Shown here: positions 9,643 through 20,202 of the stretch, piece after piece
Layout of the letters: each line of letters starts with the position of its first letter
How positions within the stretch are numbered: the stretch's first letter is position 1
From: Porticoccaceae bacterium
GTDB taxonomy: Bacteria > Pseudomonadota > Gammaproteobacteria > Pseudomonadales > Porticoccaceae
Length of the DNA: 43,316 bases
Direction: 5' to 3'
Assembly (NCBI GenBank): GCA_028822155.1
Contig: JAPKEJ010000015.1
Location: 1 to 43,316 of the forward strand
Notes under the pieces: generated by a model
The model's input: the letters and a program-made list of their open reading frames with translations, nothing else
The model's database searches: none
Told to the model about the DNA's origin: nothing
Program-made: the position numbers and the translations under genes

Positions 9643-10878
9643 TTAAACCCCACCTTGAAACCAACTTTTAAGCTTTTCAAACATAGTTCCACTCTCAGCA
9701 TTACCACTCGCGTTACTGCCTAATTTCCGCTGCTCTTTAACACCAAAATGAAGTAGCCCAACCCCTGTTGAATAAATCGGGTTATTCACTATGTCAGAGA
9801 GCCCTCGTACATTAGTCGGCGCGCCGATTCTGACTGGCATATGGAAAATCTCTTCCGCCAATTCGGTTACACCTTCCATTTTTGATGTGCCGCCAGTAAG
9901 TACTATCCCTGCCGCAATCAATTCTTCAAATCCACTACGCCGTATCTCCGCCTGGACCAACGTAAATAGTTCGTCATATCTTGGTTCAACAACTTCCGCG
10001 AGTAGTTGCCGAGACATATCACGAGATTCGCGATCACCCACACTTGGCACCTTCACCGTCTCTTCGGGACGCGCCAACTTAGCGAGTGCGCAGGCGTATT
10101 TCACTTTAAGATCTTCGGCATGTGCCGTCGGTGTGCGCAATGCCATAGCAATGTCATTAGTCACCTGATCTCCCGCAATTGGAATAACGCCCGTGTGTCT
10201 AATAGATCCTTCAGTGAAAATAGCGATGTCCGACGTTCCGCCACCAATATCAACCAGAGCGACACCGAGTTGCTTCTCATCTTCTGTCAACACCGCGTAG
10301 CTCGAAGCGAGCTGCTCAAGGGCAAGATCATCCACTTCAAGACCGCATCGCCGAATACACTTCTTGATGTTTTGTGCCGCGTTAGCCGCGCAGGTAACCA
10401 AATGAACTTTGGCCTCTAAACGGACACCAGACATACCAACCGGCTCTCGCACTCCCTCTTGGTCATCGATAATAAATTCTTGCGGCAGCACATGAAGTAT
10501 TTCTTGGTCTGCTGGAATAGCCACTGCCCGAGCGGCATCAATAACCCGCTCTAGGTCCAACGGTTGAACTTCGCGATCTCGGATCGCAACAATACCGTGG
10601 GAATTTAGGCTACGGATATGACTGCCTGCTATGCCTGCGTAAACTGAATGAATTGAACACCCCGCCATTAGCTCGGCTTCTTCAACGGCGCGCTGAATAG
10701 AGTTGACGGTTGCCTCAATATTAACCACCACGCCTTTTTTTAGGCCAGATGATGCATGCATTCCTGTCCCAACGATTTCTAATTCGCCTGCAGGTCCTAT
10801 AGCACCAACAATAGCAACCACCTTAGATGTACCAATATCTAATGCGACCACCATATTTTCTTCATTTGAACTACTCAT
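9643..10878 (-). CDS. ftsA: Cell division protein FtsA
   Basis: FtsA is the actin-like ATPase that tethers FtsZ to the membrane and recruits later divisome proteins. The 411-residue product has the phosphate-1 motif ALDIGTSKVVAIVG near the N-terminus, the phosphate-2 region VDIGGGTSDIAIF and an adenosine motif AAGIVLTGGTSKMEG. The C-terminus, FEKLKSWFQGGV, is the amphipathic membrane-targeting helix. It lies 24 bases after ftsQ and 60 before ftsZ, the invariant ftsQAZ order. Confidence 0.98.
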   Translation of the reverse strand: MSSSNEENMVVALDIGTSKVVAIVGAIGPAGELEIVGTGMHASSGLKKGVVVNIEATVNSIQRAVEEAELMAGCSIHSVYAGIAGSHIRSLNSHGIVAIRDREVQPLDLERVIDAARAVAIPADQEILHVLPQEFIIDDQEGVREPVGMSGVRLEAKVHLVTCAANAAQNIKKCIRRCGLEVDDLALEQLASSYAVLTEDEKQLGVALVDIGGGTSDIAIFTEGSIRHTGVIPIAGDQVTNDIAMALRTPTAHAEDLKVKYACALAKLARPEETVKVPSVGDRESRDMSRQLLAEVVEPRYDELFTLVQAEIRRSGFEELIAAGIVLTGGTSKMEGVTELAEEIFHMPVRIGAPTNVRGLSDIVNNPIYSTGVGLLHFGVKEQRKLGSNASGNAESGTMFEKLKSWFQGGV

Positions 10879-10902
10879 AATTTTTCCCTTTTTAGCCTGT
10901 AA

Positions 10903-11709
10903 TCAAGCTGAACTAGAAACGTTTATTGATAAAATTTGGTCATCACTATCGGCCAGTGCACTTTCTTTCCAAGACACTGCTAGTCCATTTGGATAGCGTA
11001 AGTCGATGGTTTCTATACTGTCTGACTGCAAACTTAAGCCCGACTGCCAAACTATGACGAGTCTTCGTATTTTCTCAGCGATCTCATCACGGCCTAATAC
11101 CAATCTAATACCCGGGGCGGTAGATACTTGCCAAGCCCCAACACTGTCTCGCTGCAATTCGGTCAATTTGAGACTGGTTGGTATAAGTAGCTCAGCCAAC
11201 AGTTGATACTGTTGAATCATGTCCTGTGTACTACCAAATTCAGCGCGTAATACAGGTAATTTTTGAAGATTACTGTTATCAGAAATCTCAAGCTGATCCC
11301 CCAAGCGATTGAGAAACCCCTGCTTACCCAAACGAGCAATAGGTACCTCTTCAACCACCTCGACTTTTAAGGTAGAGGGCCATTCACGTCTAATGCTGAC
11401 TTCGTGAACCCACGGGTGGCCCTGCAGTTGCTCGCGCAATTGATTTAAATTCATACTTAAAAATCCCCCATCTATCTGACCATTGACCAAGTTAGCTAAC
11501 TCTTTTTTCTGGAGATGTTTAAACTCTCCTCCCACAACAATTCTGCTTAAAGGCGTATCAATTTGTTTATAGATATGATCGCCGCCAACAATAACCGCCA
11601 CAAAAACAACGACCATGACCAACCGTAGAAATTTTTCATAAACACCACCTGAAAATCTTTGCTTTGACGGATTATTAAAATTGGCCCCTTGGGTCATTTT
11701 TTTACTCAT
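10903..11709 (-). CDS. ftsQ: Cell division protein FtsQ
   Basis: FtsQ is a bitopic divisome scaffold that binds FtsB/FtsL. The 268-residue protein has a basic cytoplasmic tail, one membrane helix (about residues 29-46) and a periplasmic POTRA domain beginning near PLSRIVVGGEFKHLQKKEL. A beta domain with HPWVHEVSIRREWPSTLKVEV follows. The start overlaps the ddl stop as ATGA, indicating translational coupling. Sequence conservation in this family is low, but position and topology make the call secure. Confidence 0.95.
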   Translation of the reverse strand: MSKKMTQGANFNNPSKQRFSGGVYEKFLRLVMVVVFVAVIVGGDHIYKQIDTPLSRIVVGGEFKHLQKKELANLVNGQIDGGFLSMNLNQLREQLQGHPWVHEVSIRREWPSTLKVEVVEEVPIARLGKQGFLNRLGDQLEISDNSNLQKLPVLRAEFGSTQDMIQQYQLLAELLIPTSLKLTELQRDSVGAWQVSTAPGIRLVLGRDEIAEKIRRLVIVWQSGLSLQSDSIETIDLRYPNGLAVSWKESALADSDDQILSINVSSSA

Positions 11710-12650
11710 GCGATCGATTCCTCCAAGATAGAGAGAACCAGCTCGTCGAAACTAAGGCCTGCAGAGTTTGCAGCCATAGGCACCAAACTATGACTGGTCA
11801 TCCCGGGAACCGTATTAACCTCCAGAAGCTGAAAACTTCCCTCGCTATCGACCATCACATCGACGCGCCCCCATCCCTGACAGCCAAGACTGTTGAACGC
11901 GGCGATCGACAGGTCTCGCAATTCATCTTCCCGCGCAACCGACAGGCCACTGGGACAGAAATAAGCGGTCTCATCGGAAAAATACTTAGCTTGATAGTCG
12001 TAAAAGATTTCTTTTGCCTCGATACGAATCGATGGCAAAGCCTGATTACCCAGAATAGCAACCGTATACTCTTTGCCCTCAAGCAAGGGCTCAGCGATAA
12101 CAACCTTATTGAAATCTGCCGCAAGCCGCCACGCTTCTTGAAGTTGCTGAGCATTCTCGACTCGACTCATACCGATACTTGAACCTTCGCACGCAGGCTT
12201 CACCATTACTTTGCCGCCTAACGAATCTAGTACAGTCCCCCAATCAGAGTTCTCTTCCAATACGGCAAAGTCTGTGGTGGGCAAACCGATCCCCTGCCAC
12301 AGTTGTTTGCAGCGGAGCTTGTCCATTGCTAATGCAGACGCTAATACGCCGCTGCCAGTGTAAGGGAGGTCTAGATATTCTAAGGCTCCCTGCAATGTGC
12401 CATCCTCTCCACCAGGTCCGTGCAGCGCGATAAATACTCGGTCCAACTGATAGCTTGGTAACACCTGCAAAATATTCTCTTGAACGTCAATCGCGACCAC
12501 GTCCACATTGAGATTTTGTAACGCGGCCAATACGGCTTCACCAGTCATCAGGGATATGTCGCGCTCGGACGAAAGGCCACCGTATAAGAGCCCGACACGG
12601 CCAAATTTACTAACGTCTAGTGCTGAGGTGATCATAGTTTTATGATTCAT
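11706..12650 (-). CDS. ddl: D-alanine--D-alanine ligase (DdlB type)
   Basis: Ddl joins two D-alanines with ATP to supply the dipeptide that MurF adds to the peptidoglycan precursor. The 314-residue ATP-grasp protein shows [12 protein letters not shown] near the N-terminus, the [12 protein letters not shown] segment, [14 protein letters not shown] and the metal-binding C-terminal [14 protein letters not shown]. The start overlaps the murC stop (ATGA) and the stop overlaps the ftsQ start (ATGA). A second in-frame ATG at residue 6 is a possible start. The dcw location matches ddlB. Confidence 0.97.
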   Translation of the reverse strand: MNHKTMITSALDVSKFGRVGLLYGGLSSERDISLMTGEAVLAALQNLNVDVVAIDVQENILQVLPSYQLDRVFIALHGPGGEDGTLQGALEYLDLPYTGSGVLASALAMDKLRCKQLWQGIGLPTTDFAVLEENSDWGTVLDSLGGKVMVKPACEGSSIGMSRVENAQQLQEAWRLAADFNKVVIAEPLLEGKEYTVAILGNQALPSIRIEAKEIFYDYQAKYFSDETAYFCPSGLSVAREDELRDLSIAAFNSLGCQGWGRVDVMVDSEGSFQLLEVNTVPGMTSHSLVPMAANSAGLSFDELVLSILEESIA

Positions 12651-14080
12651 AACGGCACCTGTCCTAACTGGCTATTCGCTAGCATAGACACTAATTTACT
12701 AACGCTGCCGGCACCCTGTGTCATCACTAAATCGCCGCCCTGGACTAACTCCGCGAGAAGCGCAGGAACATCTTCAAGCTTAGTGACATAAATAGGGTCT
12801 ATGCGTCCACGCTGTCGAATGCTTCCACACAATGTTTTGCTGGTCGCGCCTGCGATTTCCTCTTCACCGGCGGAATAAACGTCTAAAACCAACAACACAT
12901 CAACCGTAGATAAAACGCCAACAAATTCTTCGTAGAGGTCTCTTGTTCGGGTATAGCGATGAGGCTGGAAAATCATAACCAGACGCTTATCTGGCCATCC
13001 ATCGCGGACAGCTTGTATGGTGGCTTGGACTTCGGTGGGATGATGACCATAATCATCGTAGAACAGGGCCATGCCATCTCTTACTGGGTAGTCACCAATC
13101 TGCTCAAAACGGCGGCCAACACCACCAAATTCGCTTAACGCCTTAATAATCGCTTGGTCAGATAGGCCCTCGTCACTCGCTACAGCGATCGCAGCGGCGG
13201 CATTTAATGCATTATGTCGACCAGGAATACTCAGGCTAATATCTAACGAAGCAAGACCGTCAGGACGATCAATGGTAAAAAAGCATTCGCGCTGATGGCT
13301 TTTGATATCTCGGATGCGATAAGCAGCATCTTCGCTAAAGCCATAGGTTAACGTAGGTCTTCCAACACTAACCAACATATTTCGAATCACATCATCATCA
13401 ATGCAAAGTACAGCCAAACCATAAAATGGTAAGTTGTGTAGGAACTTAATGTAGGTTTCTTTCAGGACCTCAAAGTCAAAACCATAGGTCTCCATGTGAT
13501 CAGCTTCGATGTTAGTGACCACTGAGACCATGGGTTGCAAGTGCAAGAAAGAGGCGTCACTTTCGTCGGCTTCGGCAACAAGATAACGACTGCCACCAAG
13601 TTTAGCGTTCGTGCCAATACTGTTTACCCGCCCTCCAACAATAAACGTAGGGTCACAGTCAGCTTCAGCAAAAATAGCGGTGATTAAACTGGTTGTCGTG
13701 GTCTTCCCATGGGTGCCGGCCACCGCGATACCATGTCTATAGCGCATAAGTTCTGCGAGCATCTCAGCACGCCTTACCACTGGAATACCGTTCGTCATAG
13801 CAGTAGCAATTTCTATATTTTCAAGGGTTACAGCTGACGATTTAACCACTACATCAGCACCATCGACGTTCGATTTTTTATGTCCTTTGAACACTTGCGC
13901 TCCCGCCTTAACAAGGCGCTGGGCACTCGCATTAATAACTAAATCTGATCCAGATATCTCGTAACCCTGATTGAGTAGTACTTCAGCAATGCCGCACATA
14001 CCACTTCCGCCAATACCCACAAAATGAATACGTCCGATGCGACGCATCTCGGGGACTTGGAAGTTTGCTATATTAACCAC
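12647..14080 (-). CDS. murC: UDP-N-acetylmuramate--L-alanine ligase MurC
   Basis: MurC adds L-alanine to UDP-MurNAc, the first peptide step of peptidoglycan precursor synthesis. I choose the GTG at 14080 because GGAGG lies six bases upstream. It overlaps the murG stop by eight bases and gives 477 residues. An ATG further upstream (14107) lacks this support. Features include the Rossmann start [17 protein letters not shown], the P-loop GTHGKTTTT, the metal/lysine region and the [11 protein letters not shown] motif. It is translationally coupled to ddl downstream by ATGA. Confidence 0.97.
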   Translation of the reverse strand: MVNIANFQVPEMRRIGRIHFVGIGGSGMCGIAEVLLNQGYEISGSDLVINASAQRLVKAGAQVFKGHKKSNVDGADVVVKSSAVTLENIEIATAMTNGIPVVRRAEMLAELMRYRHGIAVAGTHGKTTTTSLITAIFAEADCDPTFIVGGRVNSIGTNAKLGGSRYLVAEADESDASFLHLQPMVSVVTNIEADHMETYGFDFEVLKETYIKFLHNLPFYGLAVLCIDDDVIRNMLVSVGRPTLTYGFSEDAAYRIRDIKSHQRECFFTIDRPDGLASLDISLSIPGRHNALNAAAAIAVASDEGLSDQAIIKALSEFGGVGRRFEQIGDYPVRDGMALFYDDYGHHPTEVQATIQAVRDGWPDKRLVMIFQPHRYTRTRDLYEEFVGVLSTVDVLLVLDVYSAGEEEIAGATSKTLCGSIRQRGRIDPIYVTKLEDVPALLAELVQGGDLVMTQGAGSVSKLVSMLANSQLGQVPL

Positions 14081-15170
14081 GACTAACCTCCATACAGATT
14101 CGCGCAACTTCTTGAGCAGCAGAATTTTTTGCCAACTCCCGAGCGCGCATTGCCATGTTTAAACGCTTTTCAGCGTCCCCACAAATCACAACGAGTTGTT
14201 CTGCTAATTGTTCGGCGTTTAACTGAGATTGTTGAAACATGACGGCCGCACCTTGACTCACTAATAGTTGCCCATTCGCTGTTTGATGGTCATCAATAGC
14301 AAAGGGAAACGGTATTAGTAAGGAACCTAATCCTACCGAAGTAAGTTCTGCAATGGTTAGAGCACCCGCTCTGCATATAACAAAATCAGCCCAGTCATAG
14401 GCTGCCGCCATCGACTCAATAAAATCAACGACCTTAATCTGTTCACTCTGAGGGTTTAAACCCTGAGCATGATAAAGGTCCAATGTGTCTTGCCAATGAA
14501 CCTTGCCTGTCTGATGCAAAATTTCAGGACGGATCTCTTCATTAATCTGTTGGAGTGCCTTCGGTAGAAGGGCGTTAATGGCCAATGCGCCCCTGCTACC
14601 GCCAACAATCAGTACTCGAGTCCTTCCTGTTCGCCCAGTAAATCGCACTTCAGGCGGCGGTAAATTCCCTATGTCAAAACGCACCGGGTTACCGCACCAC
14701 TCGCCTCGCTTCAAGGTATTCGGAAAACCCTGCATTACCTTTGTAGCAAACATTGCACTGACACGGTTGGTTGTACCAGCAATGGAGTTTTGCTCATGAA
14801 TCACGATGGGAATACGTTTTAACCAAGCTGCAATAGCACCGGGCCCCGAGGCAAAGCCTCCCATACCCAATACCACTTGTGGTTTAAATTGAGACAGTAC
14901 ACGTAATGATTGCACTATGGATCTCAACAATAGTAGTGGGGCTTTTAATAAGGCACCAAGGCCACGACCACGAATACCCTCTATATCTAGATAATGCAGA
15001 TCAATCTGGTTCTTTGGCACTAAATCAGCTTCGATACCTCGACGGGTTCCAAGCCACGCCAGCACAACATTTTCTTTGCGCAGTTCATCGACGACGGCAA
15101 GTGCTGGGAAGACATGCCCCCCGGTGCCACCGGCCATTATCATTACTCGGTACTGGCTGTCATCCAGCAT
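14073..15170 (-). CDS. murG: UDP-GlcNAc:lipid I N-acetylglucosaminyltransferase MurG
   Basis: MurG converts lipid I to lipid II on the inner face of the cytoplasmic membrane. The start ATG at 15170 ([24 protein letters not shown]) has GGAGG seven bases upstream and overlaps the ftsW stop by 11 bases. It gives 365 residues, close to E. coli MurG (355). Seen are the N-terminal [12 protein letters not shown] loop, the second GGSRGA loop and the donor-binding [11 protein letters not shown] segment of GT28 enzymes. The frame is open further upstream but without a ribosome site. Confidence 0.97.
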   Translation of the reverse strand: MLDDSQYRVMIMAGGTGGHVFPALAVVDELRKENVVLAWLGTRRGIEADLVPKNQIDLHYLDIEGIRGRGLGALLKAPLLLLRSIVQSLRVLSQFKPQVVLGMGGFASGPGAIAAWLKRIPIVIHEQNSIAGTTNRVSAMFATKVMQGFPNTLKRGEWCGNPVRFDIGNLPPPEVRFTGRTGRTRVLIVGGSRGALAINALLPKALQQINEEIRPEILHQTGKVHWQDTLDLYHAQGLNPQSEQIKVVDFIESMAAAYDWADFVICRAGALTIAELTSVGLGSLLIPFPFAIDDHQTANGQLLVSQGAAVMFQQSQLNAEQLAEQLVVICGDAEKRLNMAMRARELAKNSAAQEVARICMEVSRG

Positions 15171-16338
15171 AACGAGACCTCCGATTATCCACTTGAGGCT
15201 CTTGTAAATCATGACCAAAACGCAACATCATGCCAATCATGGCGCAACAGACCATCAGACTGCTGCCACCATAGCTAACAAAGGGCAAAGTAAGACCTTT
15301 GGTGGGCAATAACCCGGCATTCACCCCAAGGTTAATAAAGGTCTGTCCACTAATAAGTAGTCCGAACCCAATAAGAACAAAAGCCGCGTACCAGCTTTGC
15401 ACAGCGATTGCTTTGCGACTTAAACTGAATATTCGGCTCACCATTAAGCAGTACAAGCCAACTAGGCATAGCACGCCTATAAAGCCAAACTCTTCTGCAA
15501 AGATGGCAAACACAAAGTCGGTATGAGCCTCTGGCAAGTAGAGCATTTTTTGAACAGACTGACCTAGCCCGACGCCGAACCACTCGCCTCGGCCAAAGGC
15601 TATGAGTGACTGAGTCAACTGATAACCAGAATTAAACTGGTCCGACCAGGGATCAAGATATGCAGTTAATCTAGCCACCCGATAGGGTGCGGAATCTTTA
15701 AGTATCCACAATAAAGCCAAGCCAATAGTAATAATCAAAAAATACTGTCGAAGTTTTGCACCGCCCAAGAATACTAGCACCATAAAAGTACTGCCCAGTA
15801 CGACCACAGACCCAAAATCTGGCTCTTGTATAAGGAGTAACGAGAGCAGTCCGATAACGCCCATTAGTTTGAAGAACCCAGCCCAGCTACCACCTATAGT
15901 CTCTCTGTGCTTATCAAGATAAGTGGCCAAAAAGACCACAGTGGCTACTTTTACTAATTCAGATACCTGCAGAGTGAAACCGCCAAAACTCAACCAGCGT
16001 CGACTGCCATTAAGCTCTCGACCGACACCTGGAATCAGCACCAACACTAAAAGTACAACAGCAATCACCATCCACAACCGCGCATAGGTTGACCAAAATG
16101 AAGGTCGCACAAAGAAGCCAGTCATCATAGCGGCGGCACCAACAACTAGGTACGCCAGATGCCGTTTAACAAAGAAAAGTTCATCACCTAATCGATGATC
16201 AGCGAAACTAAACGATGCCGACCCAATCATTACAAAACCAATAGAGATTAACGCTAGTACAGGAAGCAATAAAGGCATATCAACGTGCCATCGCCTAGCT
16301 CTGGATCGGTTAAAGTTTAGGGGCAAGGTGACTATCAT
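15160..16338 (-). CDS. ftsW: Septal peptidoglycan glycosyltransferase FtsW
   Basis: FtsW is the SEDS-family lipid II polymerase that works with FtsI at the septum. The 392-residue polytopic protein (about ten helices) carries the family segments GVGRELNGSRRWL, QEPDFGSVVV and, near the end, LPFVSYGGSSLM. Its start overlaps the murD stop (ATGA), placing it in the order murD-ftsW-murG. Confidence 0.97.
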   Translation of the reverse strand: MIVTLPLNFNRSRARRWHVDMPLLLPVLALISIGFVMIGSASFSFADHRLGDELFFVKRHLAYLVVGAAAMMTGFFVRPSFWSTYARLWMVIAVVLLVLVLIPGVGRELNGSRRWLSFGGFTLQVSELVKVATVVFLATYLDKHRETIGGSWAGFFKLMGVIGLLSLLLIQEPDFGSVVVLGSTFMVLVFLGGAKLRQYFLIITIGLALLWILKDSAPYRVARLTAYLDPWSDQFNSGYQLTQSLIAFGRGEWFGVGLGQSVQKMLYLPEAHTDFVFAIFAEEFGFIGVLCLVGLYCLMVSRIFSLSRKAIAVQSWYAAFVLIGFGLLISGQTFINLGVNAGLLPTKGLTLPFVSYGGSSLMVCCAMIGMMLRFGHDLQEPQVDNRRSRYAG

Positions 16339-17726
16339 GAGGTCATCTCTTTGCCGTTATGAGCATGTACTTGAGATAACACTGCCTGACTAAAACAGCG
16401 GCCGCGCTGCTCGAAACCGGTAAATGAATCAAAACTTGCGCATGCAGGTGACAGCAGGACGATATCTCCGGGTCGAGCGGCACTTCTAGCGCCTGCCACA
16501 GCCTCATCTAGTGAGTTTGCTCGGTGAACCTGAGTGACCGAGCGCAAGGCTTCCTCTATCAGCTGCGCGTCCTCACCATAAAGAAAACCACATTTCACAA
16601 ATCTCTCTGCGGCATCCTTGAGATCACCAAAATCTTGCCCTTTACCTTGCCCTCCAGCAATTAATAAAAGATTTTTGCCCGCATCAGAACCAAAGCCTTC
16701 AATGGCCGCCAGTGTTGCGCCAACATTGGTTCCCTTCGAATCATTGATATAGCTGACATTGTCAATTGTAGCGATGGTCTCGCACCGATGAGGCAGGCCT
16801 CTAAAGACTTTTAATGTTTCCAACATCGTAGCCGTTGGGAGTCCAACTGCATGGCCAAGCGCTAATGCGGCGAGAACATTACCCGTATTATGTCGGCCTT
16901 TCATGGCCACCTCTTCCAGCGCGAGCAAAACTTGGTTGCCGAAGAACAATGATTCGCTATGATCGTGAAGATCAATTCCAAAATCACCCTGGCCTGGTCT
17001 ATCCAGTCCAAATGTCAGGGTTTGACTCTCTCCCTGTTCTCTTGGGGTCGTCAAACTATCCTGCCTGTTGCTGATAACTGTCTTAGCTCCACGGAAGATA
17101 TGATGCTTTGCAGTAACATACTGCTCGAGGTCTTTATACCGATCCATATGATCTGGAGTAATGTTGAGCAAGCCAACCGTAGCGCCGCGACTATCCGTTA
17201 GTAATTCTAGCTGAAAGCTCGATAGCTCTAAGACATACAGTTGTTGATTATCTGAAAGCAAATCAAGCATTGGCATTCCTAAATTACCGCCAACGCCGAC
17301 ATGTAGGCCGCTATCTTTCGCCATCTGGCCGAGCAGCGTAGTCACGGTACTCTTGCCATTTGATCCGCTGATTGCCACCACGGGCGCTTTTGCCTGGCTT
17401 AAAAATAATTCAAGATCACCAATAAAGGTAACGCCTTGCTGTCGAGCCTGTATAAGCGCCGGTTGATCCAACGCAATCCCCGGGCTGATTACGGCAAGGT
17501 CAATACCGGCAAATAGGGCTTCATTGAATTCGCCTAGTTGCATGGAAACCTGTGGAAAGCTATCTTTCACCTCGTTTAACCTAGGGGGCTGTTCACGACT
17601 ATCCGCAAATATAAAGGGCTTTCCAATTGACGACAGAAACCTGGCCACAGATAGACCCGTGGCACCCATGCCAAGAATAGCTATTTTGCTATTAGTCAGT
17701 TCTAGCTCTGTCACAATTGGTTCCAT
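16335..17726 (-). CDS. murD: UDP-N-acetylmuramoylalanine--D-glutamate ligase MurD
   Basis: MurD adds D-glutamate to UDP-MurNAc-L-Ala. I start it at the ATG at 17726 (MEPIVTELELTNSKIAILGMGATG), two bases after the mraY stop, giving 463 residues. An upstream in-frame ATG at 17786 lies inside mraY and adds an atypical tail. The N-terminal Rossmann-like domain, the P-loop AISGSNGKSTVT, the NITPDHMDRY central motif and LLSPACASFDSF at the C-terminus identify the family. The ribosome site is weak, so translation is probably coupled to mraY. Confidence 0.96.
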   Translation of the reverse strand: MEPIVTELELTNSKIAILGMGATGLSVARFLSSIGKPFIFADSREQPPRLNEVKDSFPQVSMQLGEFNEALFAGIDLAVISPGIALDQPALIQARQQGVTFIGDLELFLSQAKAPVVAISGSNGKSTVTTLLGQMAKDSGLHVGVGGNLGMPMLDLLSDNQQLYVLELSSFQLELLTDSRGATVGLLNITPDHMDRYKDLEQYVTAKHHIFRGAKTVISNRQDSLTTPREQGESQTLTFGLDRPGQGDFGIDLHDHSESLFFGNQVLLALEEVAMKGRHNTGNVLAALALGHAVGLPTATMLETLKVFRGLPHRCETIATIDNVSYINDSKGTNVGATLAAIEGFGSDAGKNLLLIAGGQGKGQDFGDLKDAAERFVKCGFLYGEDAQLIEEALRSVTQVHRANSLDEAVAGARSAARPGDIVLLSPACASFDSFTGFEQRGRCFSQAVLSQVHAHNGKEMTS

Positions 17727-17728
17727 TT

Positions 17729-18811
17729 TTATCTTATCTTCAGTGTGGCTAGGCCAACAAGGACTAGGACCACGGTAATGATCCAAAACCGAACAATGAC
17801 GCGCGGTTCAGGCCAACCTTTTAATTCATAATGGTGATGTAAGGGGGCCATTCGAAAGATGCGTTTACCGGTTAGCTTGAATGAAGCCACCTGTAAAATG
17901 ACCGATACGGTCTCAATAACAAAAACCCCACCCATAATCGCCAACACTATTTCTTGCCGAACAATCACTGCCATTACACCAAGTGCTGCTCCTAAGGCCA
18001 GAGCGCCGATGTCTCCCATAAAGACCATGGCGGGATAAGTGTTAAACCATAAAAAACCAAGCCCCGCTCCACAGAGCGCCGCAGCAACAATAAGTAATTC
18101 CCCCGCTCCACTGATAAAAGGGATGTGTAAATAATTGGCAAACTGATAGTTACCTGTTAAGTAGGCAATAACGCCCAAAGCACCGCCAACCAGAACTGCC
18201 GGCAAAATAGCTAGCCCATCAAGGCCATCTGTGAGATTTACCGCGTTACTGGTGCCAACAATGACTAAGTAGGTAAACAGGATATAAAAAGGACCCATAG
18301 TCAGGGCGATATTCTTGAAAAAGGGTACGATTAATTCTGTTTCAGCGGGAGTCTGGGCACCATAGTAAAGAACTAACGCCGCCCCAAGTCCAAACACAGA
18401 CTGCCAAAAATACTTCCACCTAGCCGGCAATCCTCGAGGGTCTTTTTCAACAACCTTTCGATAATCATCAACCCAACCCACCAAGCCGAAGAAAAAAGTA
18501 GTGCCTAGAACTACCCAGACGTAACGATTTCCCAAGTCAGCCCATAGCAAGGTGCTAACAAAGATCGCTAATAAAATAAGCGCGCCGCCCATAGTTGGAG
18601 TTCCGGCCTTGCTTAAATGAGTCTGTGGGCCGTCACTGCGTATAACCTGACCCATCTGCAGTTGATTCAGTTTCCTAATGACTGCGGGGCCAAAAACCCA
18701 ACTGATTACCAATGAGGTAATCACCGCTAAGATTCCCCTAAGCGTTAGGTACTGAAACACTGTAAAAAGGCTATAGAACTGACTTAGATAATCTGCAAGC
18801 CACACTAACAT
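17729..18811 (-). CDS. mraY: Phospho-N-acetylmuramoyl-pentapeptide transferase MraY
   Basis: MraY transfers phospho-MurNAc-pentapeptide to undecaprenyl phosphate, making lipid I. The 360-residue protein has ten predicted helices. Family motifs are [10 protein letters not shown], the aspartate pair in [31 protein letters not shown] and the histidine-rich loop [17 protein letters not shown]. It overlaps murF by seven bases at its start. Confidence 0.98.
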   Translation of the reverse strand: MLVWLADYLSQFYSLFTVFQYLTLRGILAVITSLVISWVFGPAVIRKLNQLQMGQVIRSDGPQTHLSKAGTPTMGGALILLAIFVSTLLWADLGNRYVWVVLGTTFFFGLVGWVDDYRKVVEKDPRGLPARWKYFWQSVFGLGAALVLYYGAQTPAETELIVPFFKNIALTMGPFYILFTYLVIVGTSNAVNLTDGLDGLAILPAVLVGGALGVIAYLTGNYQFANYLHIPFISGAGELLIVAAALCGAGLGFLWFNTYPAMVFMGDIGALALGAALGVMAVIVRQEIVLAIMGGVFVIETVSVILQVASFKLTGKRIFRMAPLHHHYELKGWPEPRVIVRFWIITVVLVLVGLATLKIR

Positions 18812-20202
18812 GATTTTTTATCTCCGCTGACTAACCGTTCAACAATCTCGTCCATACGCGCGCTTCGCGACCCCTTCACTAAAATGGTCACCTCTTCCTT
18901 GTCTGATTTAATTACTGCAATCTTTTCTTGCAAGGTATCGATCAATAAATGCTTGTCTTTAAAATGACAGCCACCAAAAGCAATAGCTGCCGATTCACTA
19001 AGGGTGCCCAGGGTATATATCTCATCTAGATTTGCGCGTTTGGCGTACTCGCCGACCTGTTGATGCAAGAGCCTTTCATCTGCGCCAAGTTCACCCATAT
19101 CGCCCATCACCAAACATCGGTAGCCTGACATGTCGGCTAAAACATCAATGGCAGCTTTAAATGAATCAGGATTAGCGTTGTAGGTGTCGTCGATCACTAA
19201 AACGTCATCGTCTGTTACTTTGGACTCAAGACGCCCTGATACCGGCTTTGTCTTAGCTAGCCCCTTAGTTATTTGAGCAACCGAGGCACCGGCAGCTAAT
19301 GCACAGGCAGCAGCAGCTAAGGCATTACTAAGGATATGAATTCCTGGGTGAGGCAACTCCACTGCCTGCTCAGCCGGTGCGGTTCCGGCTATCTCTCCAA
19401 CACAAAGAATGAATCCATAGCACCCATTACCTAATGCTTTAATATCCTTGGCAAAAATATCTGCACTAGAGTCGTCGACTGAAAAGCTTATATATTGTCG
19501 TTCGCCGATCAATTCCAGCCACTGCTTAGCGTAGATTTCATCCAAATTTAATATGGCGATGCCGCTAGGTTTGAGTCCTCCAAATATTTCGCTTTTAGCC
19601 GCGGCAATGGCCTCAATACTGCCAAACCCTGCAATGTGGGCTCTCTGGATGTTATTTATCACCGCCACATCAGGTTGCGCCAAGGAACACAGGTAGGTAA
19701 TTTCTCCCGCTGCGCTAGCCCCCATCTCAATAACGGCGATATCACACTGATCATCCATTTCTAGGAGAGTCAATGGAACGCCAATATGATTGTTCAGGTT
19801 ACCCTTGGTCGCATGAACCATTACGCGCTCTCGCATTATGGCTGCGATCATTTCTTTCACCGAAGTTTTGCCCGAACTGCCAGTGACCGCTATGACTTGA
19901 CCGGCAAAACTGTCTCTTTTTAACCGAGCAAGATCGCCGAGGGCCTGGGTAGTATCCTTTACCACCCACTGGGGAATTTCCAGACTACTATCCAATGCAG
20001 AAACAACCGCACCTGCAATTTTATTAGCGACAGATGGAATAAACGAATGGGCATCAAATCGTTCTCCAGACACCGCAATAAATAAATCTCCCTCATTAGT
20101 CGTGCGACTATCAATCGACACCATTGAAAAAACACAATCTGGGTTAACAAGAGTCCCACCAAATCGAATAGCCGCATCCGTGAGGCGCATATTTGACATC
20201 AT
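18805..20202 (-). CDS. murF: UDP-N-acetylmuramoyl-tripeptide--D-alanyl-D-alanine ligase MurF
   Basis: MurF adds D-Ala-D-Ala, completing the cytoplasmic pentapeptide. The 465-residue protein has the N-terminal uridine-binding domain ([15 protein letters not shown]), the P-loop [14 protein letters not shown], the [11 protein letters not shown] segment and [11 protein letters not shown], all typical of MurF. Two consecutive ATG codons (20202 and 20199) are possible. GGAGGT lies five bases before the first, which overlaps the murE stop. Confidence 0.97.
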   Translation of the reverse strand: MMSNMRLTDAAIRFGGTLVNPDCVFSMVSIDSRTTNEGDLFIAVSGERFDAHSFIPSVANKIAGAVVSALDSSLEIPQWVVKDTTQALGDLARLKRDSFAGQVIAVTGSSGKTSVKEMIAAIMRERVMVHATKGNLNNHIGVPLTLLEMDDQCDIAVIEMGASAAGEITYLCSLAQPDVAVINNIQRAHIAGFGSIEAIAAAKSEIFGGLKPSGIAILNLDEIYAKQWLELIGERQYISFSVDDSSADIFAKDIKALGNGCYGFILCVGEIAGTAPAEQAVELPHPGIHILSNALAAAACALAAGASVAQITKGLAKTKPVSGRLESKVTDDDVLVIDDTYNANPDSFKAAIDVLADMSGYRCLVMGDMGELGADERLLHQQVGEYAKRANLDEIYTLGTLSESAAIAFGGCHFKDKHLLIDTLQEKIAVIKSDKEEVTILVKGSRSARMDEIVERLVSGDKKSC